This document shows, one piece after another, positions 58,649 to 64,000 of a stretch of 64,000 bases of DNA. The number at the start of each line of letters is the position of its first letter. Position 1 is the stretch's first letter. A model generated the notes under the pieces. The model was not told the origin of the DNA. It worked only from the letters and a program-made list of their open reading frames with translations, and did not search any database. The stretch comes from Marinobacter nitratireducens (GTDB lineage Bacteria; Pseudomonadota; Gammaproteobacteria; Pseudomonadales; Oleiphilaceae), in contig NZ_ANIE01000005.1 of the NCBI RefSeq assembly GCF_000708045.1, positions 310,001 to 374,000 on the forward strand, read 5' to 3'. The position numbers and the translations under genes are program-made.

Positions 58649-59693
58649 GTTCTGGAGCCCGCTGGTAAACGACCTTGTTCCGTATGTTCCCGGTGAGCAG
58701 CCGAAGGTGGCGAATCTGGTCAAGCTGAACACCAACGAAAACCCGTACGGTCCCTCTCCCAAGGTGCTTGAGGCCATTCGGGGAGAGCTGGATGAAAGTC
58801 TTCGCCTATATCCGGACCCGGAAGGTGAAAGCCTGCGACAGACCATTGCCGATTATTACCAGGTGACGCCTGAGCAGGTCTTCCTGGGTAATGGCTCTGA
58901 CGAGGTGCTGGCGCATATCTTCTATGGTCTGTTCCAGCATGGTGAGCCGGTGCTGTTCCCGGACATCACTTACAGTTTCTATCCGGTATACTGCGGCCTC
59001 TACAAGATCGAGGGTCAGCCGGTTCCGGTGACCGATAGTTTCGAAATTGATCCCGAGGATTACAAGCAGCCGAACGGCGGGATTATCTTGCCGAACCCGA
59101 ATGCGCCGACTGGTCGTTATCTGGGGTTGGGGCATATTGAAGACATTCTCAAGTCCAATCCCGATCGCGTGGTTGTCATTGATGAAGCCTACGTCGATTT
59201 TGGTGGCGATACGGCCATTGCTCTGGTTGATCGTTATCCGAACCTGCTGGTCAGCCAGACCCTGTCGAAAGCGCGTTCACTGGCAGGGCTTCGTGTCGGG
59301 TTTGCCGTTGGGCATCCGGATTTGATCGAAGCGCTGAATCGGGTCAAGAACAGTTTTAACAGCTATCCCCTGGATCGTCTGGCCCTGGCGGGTGCCCAGG
59401 CTGCTTTTGAGGACGAGGAGTGGTTCCAGAAGTGTTGTCATGGTGTGATTGCCGAGCGTGAGCGTCTGACGGCTGCCCTGGAAGGTCTGTCCTTTGAGGT
59501 TTTGCCGTCCAAAGCCAACTTTGTGTTTGCCCGGCATACAACGAAGTCTGGTGCAGACATAGCGGCGGGGCTCCGGGAGCAGGGGATCATTGTTCGACAC
59601 TTCAATAAGCCGCGTATCCAGGAGTTTCTGCGGATTACCATTGGTACTCCTGAGCAGAATGATGCCTTGATCTCTGGGCTTCAAACCCTCTAG
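58641..59693 (+). CDS. hisC: Histidinol-phosphate aminotransferase
   Basis: A 350-residue PLP aminotransferase. [26 protein letters not shown] and [12 protein letters not shown] are the usual segments. The PLP lysine is in [17 protein letters not shown] near residue 213. I chose ATG 58641 with GGAGG upstream, overlapping the end of hisD. Element A5 starts 19 bases after the stop. Confidence 0.96.
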   Translation: MSKFWSPLVNDLVPYVPGEQPKVANLVKLNTNENPYGPSPKVLEAIRGELDESLRLYPDPEGESLRQTIADYYQVTPEQVFLGNGSDEVLAHIFYGLFQHGEPVLFPDITYSFYPVYCGLYKIEGQPVPVTDSFEIDPEDYKQPNGGIILPNPNAPTGRYLGLGHIEDILKSNPDRVVVIDEAYVDFGGDTAIALVDRYPNLLVSQTLSKARSLAGLRVGFAVGHPDLIEALNRVKNSFNSYPLDRLALAGAQAAFEDEEWFQKCCHGVIAERERLTAALEGLSFEVLPSKANFVFARHTTKSGADIAAGLREQGIIVRHFNKPRIQEFLRITIGTPEQNDALISGLQTL

Positions 59694-59711
59694 CCTTTCA
59701 GTTCCCGGGAG

Positions 59712-59821
59712 GAGCGTGACAAGAACCCTCTCCCGGGAACCGCTACCAGCACATCCATGTGCGCTTGGCTCCGGCCATCCTTGGCCTCCGACATTCCCGG
59801 GAGAGGGTTCTTGCCACGCTC
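59712..59821. repeat. Hairpin element A5 (conserved core, locus-specific arms)
   Basis: Arms 59712-59739 and 59794-59821 pair at 27 of 28 positions. The 54-nt core (59740-59793), minus orientation, is sub-type II. The inner arm end TCCCGGGA is itself a palindrome and appears a further time just outside the left arm (59702-59710). It lies between hisC and the Nif3 gene, where I recall Pseudomonas carrying the algW protease gene. Confidence 0.9.
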
Positions 59822-59858
59822 TTCTGGCTTCTGAGATATAGTCGCTTGGAGAAAATCT

Positions 59859-60602
59859 ATGGCACCCCGGAAAGAAATTCTTCGAACCATTAATGAATGG
59901 CTTCAGCCCGAAAATTTCCAGGATTACTGCCCGAATGGTCTTCAGGTTGAGGGAACCGAAGAGGTCGCCACGATTGTTTCCGGCGTTACCGCTTCCAAGG
60001 CACTGATTGACGCGGCCGTGGAAGCCGATGCGGATATGATTCTGGTTCATCATGGCTACTTCTGGAAAGGTGAGGATCAGCGTATCCGGGGCATGAAGCG
60101 AGAGCGCATCAAGCAGCTCCTGGATCACGACATTAACCTCGTCGCTTACCATCTCCCGCTCGATGATCACCCCGTGTATGGCAATAACCGACAGCTGGCG
60201 GATGTTCTGGAAATCCAGAATCCGCGTCCGCTGGGCGGTCTGGTTTGGGAGGGAGAGTTATCCGAGCCCATGTCACCTCAGAAATTCGCTCTGCATATCG
60301 CCCGGAAACTGCACCGTGAGCCGCTTTGGGTTGGTGATGGAGCGGCTGAGATCAAGCGAGTAGGGTGGTGCACAGGCGCCGCCCAAGGGTTTATTGATGC
60401 TGCACTGGGTGCCGGTCTGGATGCGTACATCAGCGGAGAAATTTCAGAGCCGACGACTCATACTGCAAGAGAGTGCGGTATCCATTATTTTGCCGCGGGG
60501 CATCATGCCACTGAGCGATACGGAGTGCAGGCGTTAGGTGAGGCGCTTGCGAGAGAGTTTGGCGTGAAACACCAGTTTATCGATTGTGATAACCCGGTAT
60601 AG
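59859..60602 (+). CDS. Nif3-like dinuclear metal centre protein (YbgI)
   Basis: A 247-residue protein of the NIF3/YbgI family, which forms a hexameric ring with a two-metal site. The metal ligands are seen in ILVHHGYFW (HH, near residue 63) and in the C-terminal FAAGHHATERYGVQAL. NGLQVEG near residue 27 is a further signature. Function is not settled; GTP cyclohydrolase I-like and nucleotide-related roles have been proposed. Confidence 0.93.
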   Translation: MAPRKEILRTINEWLQPENFQDYCPNGLQVEGTEEVATIVSGVTASKALIDAAVEADADMILVHHGYFWKGEDQRIRGMKRERIKQLLDHDINLVAYHLPLDDHPVYGNNRQLADVLEIQNPRPLGGLVWEGELSEPMSPQKFALHIARKLHREPLWVGDGAAEIKRVGWCTGAAQGFIDAALGAGLDAYISGEISEPTTHTARECGIHYFAAGHHATERYGVQALGEALAREFGVKHQFIDCDNPV

Positions 60603-60657
60603 CCTTTAAGTCCGTGGGGCCTCCAAATGGGCCGGAGAGAATATCGCTAAGTCTGAA

Positions 60658-60767
60658 GAGCGGGGCGGGGTATGGCTGCCGAAACTGTGCGGAGCCATGG
60701 ATGGCGGAGCTCAAGCGTCACATGGATGTGCTTGAGCGGGTTTTGGCAGCCATACCGCGCCCTGCTC
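60658..60767. repeat. Hairpin element A6 (conserved core, locus-specific arms)
   Basis: Arms 60658-60685 and 60740-60767 pair at 25 of 28 positions; two of the three mismatches are G/A changes that keep a wobble pair in one RNA strand. The 54-nt core (60686-60739), plus orientation, is sub-type I and differs from the A4 core at only two positions by eye. It lies between the convergent Nif3 and zapG genes. Confidence 0.9.
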
Positions 60768-60796
60768 AAGCACCAATCTAAAAGTCCCGAAAAGAG

Positions 60797-61246
60797 TCAG
60801 GCCTGAGTCGTAGGCTTGGCCTGCTCACCCTTCTTCAAGCCATAATCCTCAGCCAGGGTCCCCTTGGCCTCCGGATCTGTCTTCGGAGCATAGTCCCGAG
60901 GCGGCTCGACACCGTCATCGCTGACTTCCTCCAGGCGCTTACGGGACGTCTCCTGGGCAAGCTCTTCCATCCAGTCTTCGTCATTGCACAAACGATTCGC
61001 GCCACGGGCCATGTGCTGGTTTACGTCGCGATACGCATCGTTGAACCGGCGAAGCAAGTGAGCGGACTCCATAAAGTGCTCATTCACCTGGGCCTGGTAG
61101 CGAGTGTATTCGCTCCTGAGCTCTTCAATCTGTTGCTCCGCACGACGCTGTCGAAGCGTTGTTCCCTGCCCGGAGCGGCCAACAAAAACCCCGATGACAA
61201 TGCCAACAACCAACGCGGCAATCGCTGCCAGAATCAGGTTCGTCAT
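60797..61246 (-). CDS. zapG: Z-ring-associated protein ZapG (YhcB, DUF1043)
   Basis: A 149-residue protein with an N-terminal membrane anchor (NLILAAIAALVVGIVIGVFVG), then a coiled-coil region (RQRRAEQQIEELRSEYTRYQAQVNEHF) and AHLLRRFNDAYRDVNQHMARGA, the DUF1043 signature. In E. coli YhcB/ZapG links division, elongation and envelope synthesis. It diverges from zapE after about 194 bases. Confidence 0.9.
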   Translation of the reverse strand: MTNLILAAIAALVVGIVIGVFVGRSGQGTTLRQRRAEQQIEELRSEYTRYQAQVNEHFMESAHLLRRFNDAYRDVNQHMARGANRLCNDEDWMEELAQETSRKRLEEVSDDGVEPPRDYAPKTDPEAKGTLAEDYGLKKGEQAKPTTQA

Positions 61247-61440
61247 ATGCTGTGTCGTCCTTTTGCCTTTAAGTGAGCCAAGCCCTGTTAACCAGTATAA
61301 CGTCCGAAGCCTGATGAGCCCATGCCTTGCGCGTGCGCCTATCGTCTTATTGCTTCAAACGCCGCCAGCGTGGCGAAAAAAGCCGAAATGAGAGATAATG
61401 CCGCGCCCAATTTATTGTTCAACACTCCGGGAATGTCTCA

Positions 61441-62574
61441 ATGACCGCAGCTATCTCCGCAGACACCAGTGCGCACCTGACTCCATGGGAACGATACCAG
61501 AAGGATCTTGAACGCCCGGATTTCCAGAAAGATGCCGCGCAGGAAGACGCGGTCAAGCGCCTGCAAGCACTTTACGACAAACTGGTTGAAGCCGAAAGTG
61601 ATCGCCCGAATACCATGGCCAGATTGCGCAAGAAGTTCAAGAAAGGCAAGGAAGAGCCTGTCACCGGCCTGTATTTCTGGGGTGGAGTTGGTCGTGGCAA
61701 GACCTACCTGATGGACACCTTCTACGAGGCCCTTCCGTTTGATCGCAAAATGCGGGTCCATTTTCACCGGTTCATGCAGCGGGTACACACCGAACTCAAA
61801 TCGCTTAAGGGCGAAAAAAATCCGCTGGAGATCGTGTCTAAAAAGTTTGCTGATGAAACTCGAGTAATCTGCTTTGACGAGTTTTTTGTCTCCGACATCG
61901 GCGATGCCATGATTCTCGCCACGCTGATGGATGGCCTGTTCAGTCGGGGCGTTACGCTGGTCTGTACATCGAATATTGTGCCGGATGGCTTGTATAAGGA
62001 TGGCTTGCAGCGTGCGCGATTCCTGCCGGCGATCGAGCTGGTTAAAAAGCACACTGATGTGGTGAATGTGGATGGTGGCGTAGATTATCGACTGCGCACC
62101 CTCGAACAGGCCGAGCTCTTTCATGCGCCGCTGGATGATGAGGCCGATGTAAGTTTGCGCAAGAGCTTTGATGCGCTGGCCGTTGAGGCAGCCAAACATA
62201 GCAGTTCCATGGAGATCAATGGTCGTAAAATTCCAGCGCTGGCACATGCAGACGATGTTGTCTGGTTCGACTTCAAGGCCGTGTGCGACGGGCCGCGTAG
62301 TCAGAACGACTACATTGAGCTGGCCCGCCAGTTCCACGCCATTATCATCAGCAATGTCCCCATTCTTGGCGGAGACAAAGACGATCAGGCCCGCCGTTTT
62401 ATCAATATGATTGACGAGTTTTACGACCGGAACGTAAAAGTCATTATTTCTGCGGAAGCTCCAATCACCGAGCTCTACGCAGGTGGAAGGCTGAGCTTTG
62501 AGTTTGAGCGGACCGAGTCCCGTCTGCTTGAAATGCAGTCTCAGGAGTATCTTGAGGCGCCCCATAAACCTTGA
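61441..62574 (+). CDS. zapE: Cell division protein ZapE (AFG1-type ATPase)
   Basis: A 377-residue AFG1-like AAA ATPase. Walker A GGVGRGKT is at residues 81-88, and Walker B is VICFDEFFVSDIGDAMI. In E. coli ZapE destabilises FtsZ polymers late in division. Its neighbour zapG points to the same process. In many relatives rplM-rpsI follow; here a thiolase follows after 87 bases. Confidence 0.95.
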   Translation: MTAAISADTSAHLTPWERYQKDLERPDFQKDAAQEDAVKRLQALYDKLVEAESDRPNTMARLRKKFKKGKEEPVTGLYFWGGVGRGKTYLMDTFYEALPFDRKMRVHFHRFMQRVHTELKSLKGEKNPLEIVSKKFADETRVICFDEFFVSDIGDAMILATLMDGLFSRGVTLVCTSNIVPDGLYKDGLQRARFLPAIELVKKHTDVVNVDGGVDYRLRTLEQAELFHAPLDDEADVSLRKSFDALAVEAAKHSSSMEINGRKIPALAHADDVVWFDFKAVCDGPRSQNDYIELARQFHAIIISNVPILGGDKDDQARRFINMIDEFYDRNVKVIISAEAPITELYAGGRLSFEFERTESRLLEMQSQEYLEAPHKP

Positions 62575-62661
62575 TCGAACTATAAGAGAATTCAGGCCCA
62601 CTGAATCGAATTGCGGACACATAAGAACCCGAATCACAGAGTGACAAGAGAGATCCAGATT

Positions 62662-63846
62662 ATGAGCAACGATTGCGTAGTGATTGTTAGTGGCGTACGT
62701 ACGCCCATGGGTGGTTTCCAGGGTAGCCTGGCAGACGTTGGCGCCACTGATCTTGGCGCCATTACCATCGCCGAAGCCGTGAAACGCGCCGGTCTGCAGC
62801 CTGCGGATGTGCAGGAAGTCATCATGGGTAACGTGCTGCCTGCGGGCTTGAAGCAGGGGCCGGCACGTCAGGCCATGCGTAAGGCCGGTTTGCCGGACAA
62901 TACCGGTGCTACCACCATTAACAAACTCTGCGGCTCCGGCATGAAGGCAACCATGTTTGCCCATGACCTGATCAAGGCGGGCACCAACGATGTCATGGTT
63001 GCCGGCGGCATGGAAAGCATGTCTAACGCCCCCTATGTTCTGCAGGGTGCTCGCAAAGGTTATCGTATGGGGCCTGGTCCCGCGCCTCAGGACCACATGT
63101 TCCTGGACGGCCTGGAAGATGCCGAAACCGGCCGCCTGATGGGTGCCTTTGCCCAGGAAATGGCCGATAAGAAGGGATACACTCGCGAAGAGATGGATGA
63201 TTATGCCATTAACTCCCTCAAACGCGCTCAGAAAGCAATCGAGGAAGGTTTCCTGAAGGATGAGATCATCCCGGTTACCGTGAAAACCCGTAAGGGTGAA
63301 ACCGTTGTCGAGGACGACGAGCAGCCGCTGACCGCCAACCTGGATAAAATCCCGACGTTGCGCCCGGCGTTCGCAAAAGACGGTACCGTAACGGCGGCGA
63401 ACGCGTCCTCCATCTCTGACGGCGCTTCCGCGCTGGTTCTGATGCGCGAGTCCGAAGCTGAAAAGCGTGGCCTGAAGCCCCTGGCTCGCATTGTTGGTCA
63501 CAGCACCCAGTCCCAGCATCCGTCAGAATTCACGTGCGCCCCGGTTGGTGCGATCGAAACCCTGTTTGGCAAAACCGGCTGGACGAAAGACGACGTTGAT
63601 CTGTTCGAAATCAACGAAGCCTTCGCAATGGTTGCCATGATGCCAATCCGCGAACTCGGCCTCGACCCTGAAAAGGTCAACATCCACGGCGGCGCCTGTG
63701 CCCAGGGTCATCCTGTAGGCTCCACGGGTTCCCGTCTGCTGGTCACTCTGATGTACGCACTGCAGCGCTACGGCAAGAAGAAAGGTGTTGCAGCCCTGTG
63801 CATCGGTGGTGGTGAAGCTACTGCTATGGCGATTGAGCTGCTTTAA
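62662..63846 (+). CDS. Acetyl-CoA C-acyltransferase (thiolase)
   Basis: A 394-residue thiolase. The acyl-accepting cysteine is C90 in INKLCGSGMKA. The base histidine and second cysteine are in NEAFA and GGACAQGHPVGSTGSRL, and the terminal segment is CIGGGEATAMAIEL. It could act in beta-oxidation or in acetoacetyl-CoA formation; sequence alone does not decide. I chose ATG 62662 (MSNDCVVIV); a longer frame from 62611 adds 17 atypical residues. It is a monocistronic gene after zapE. Confidence 0.92.
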   Translation: MSNDCVVIVSGVRTPMGGFQGSLADVGATDLGAITIAEAVKRAGLQPADVQEVIMGNVLPAGLKQGPARQAMRKAGLPDNTGATTINKLCGSGMKATMFAHDLIKAGTNDVMVAGGMESMSNAPYVLQGARKGYRMGPGPAPQDHMFLDGLEDAETGRLMGAFAQEMADKKGYTREEMDDYAINSLKRAQKAIEEGFLKDEIIPVTVKTRKGETVVEDDEQPLTANLDKIPTLRPAFAKDGTVTAANASSISDGASALVLMRESEAEKRGLKPLARIVGHSTQSQHPSEFTCAPVGAIETLFGKTGWTKDDVDLFEINEAFAMVAMMPIRELGLDPEKVNIHGGACAQGHPVGSTGSRLLVTLMYALQRYGKKKGVAALCIGGGEATAMAIELL

Positions 63847-63952
63847 GCCGCTTTAGCGCTCTCGGGATGGGGTGTGTCTTGTTCGCTGCCCCATTCTGAA
63901 ACCCTCTGTGAATACCTCCCTGTTCGCTCCCCCTGCGCAAGCACTCCAAACG

Positions 63953-63981
63953 CAAAAAAAACCACAAAAACCATAGTGGTT
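63953..63981 (-). terminator. Rho-independent terminator of a minus-strand gene beyond the window
   Basis: Read on the minus strand: AACCAC, a 10-base loop, GTGGTT, then a run of T (63960-63954). It implies a minus-strand gene ending just right of base 64000. The rest of 63847-64000 shows no gene. Confidence 0.7.
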
Positions 63982-64000
63982 GCATCCCAATTTGTTGTCT

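Noticed and set aside
59712..59821. Family A and B elements as ordinary rho-independent terminators
   Set aside because: No T-tract follows the stems, the loops are 41-58 nt and conserved, and one copy lies between divergent genes.
61438..63519. A 693-codon open frame antisense to zapE and the thiolase gene
   Set aside because: It spans two genes with intact catalytic motifs on the other strand; no family resemblance was seen.

Overview
The window is a chromosomal stretch of a gammaproteobacterium, most likely Marinobacter or a close relative. I judge this from protein character and from gene orders I remember in Pseudomonas aeruginosa and Marinobacter; no search was run. Coding density is high. 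I see no rRNA, tRNA, prophage, transposase or CRISPR array.

Layout. 1-10.5 kb: end of a FAD oxidoreductase, comF, the biotin cluster bioB-bioF-bioC-bioD, a miniature flagellar-axial-like protein, a SprA-type metalloprotease and two paralogous long acyl-CoA dehydrogenases. 10.5-21.8 kb: an endonuclease-I-like protein, a small helical protein, then holA-lptE-leuS and lnt-corC-ybeY-phoH-miaB on the minus strand with a zinc-ribbon protein between them. 22-29 kb: trmH, yejK, cysDN, a PilZ protein and rimO. 29.5-44.3 kb: gatCAB, mreBCD-maf-rng-yhdP-nitrilase, darP, mgtE. 44.4-51.7 kb: a minus-strand run kdsD-kdsC-lptC-lptA-lptB-rpoN-hpf-ptsN-rapZ-ptsO. 51.9-62.6 kb: mlaFEDCB-ibaG-murA-hisG-hisD-hisC, a Nif3 protein, zapG, zapE, and finally a thiolase.

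The genes form coherent modules: biotin synthesis, fatty-acid oxidation (two dehydrogenases and a thiolase), outer-membrane building and upkeep (LptE, LptABC, KdsCD, Lnt, Mla), cell shape and division (MreBCD, MurA, ZapE, ZapG), nitrogen-PTS control around RpoN, and RNA/translation upkeep (LeuS, GatCAB, MiaB, RimO, TrmH, YbeY, Hpf).

The most unusual feature is nine intergenic hairpin elements. Each has a conserved core (54-58 nt in family A, six copies; 41-44 nt in family B, three copies) between inverted arms of about 24-38 nt. The arms are largely locus-specific but complementary to each other, in two copies perfectly over 27 bp. I cannot match this architecture to a repeat family I know. 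Other points of note: tandem BirA-like operators before bioB, a PsrA-like site before the first acyl-CoA dehydrogenase, an apparent ATT start codon for mreC, a CysN with a degenerate APS-kinase-like tail, and an endonuclease I homologue lacking its usual catalytic Glu-His pair.
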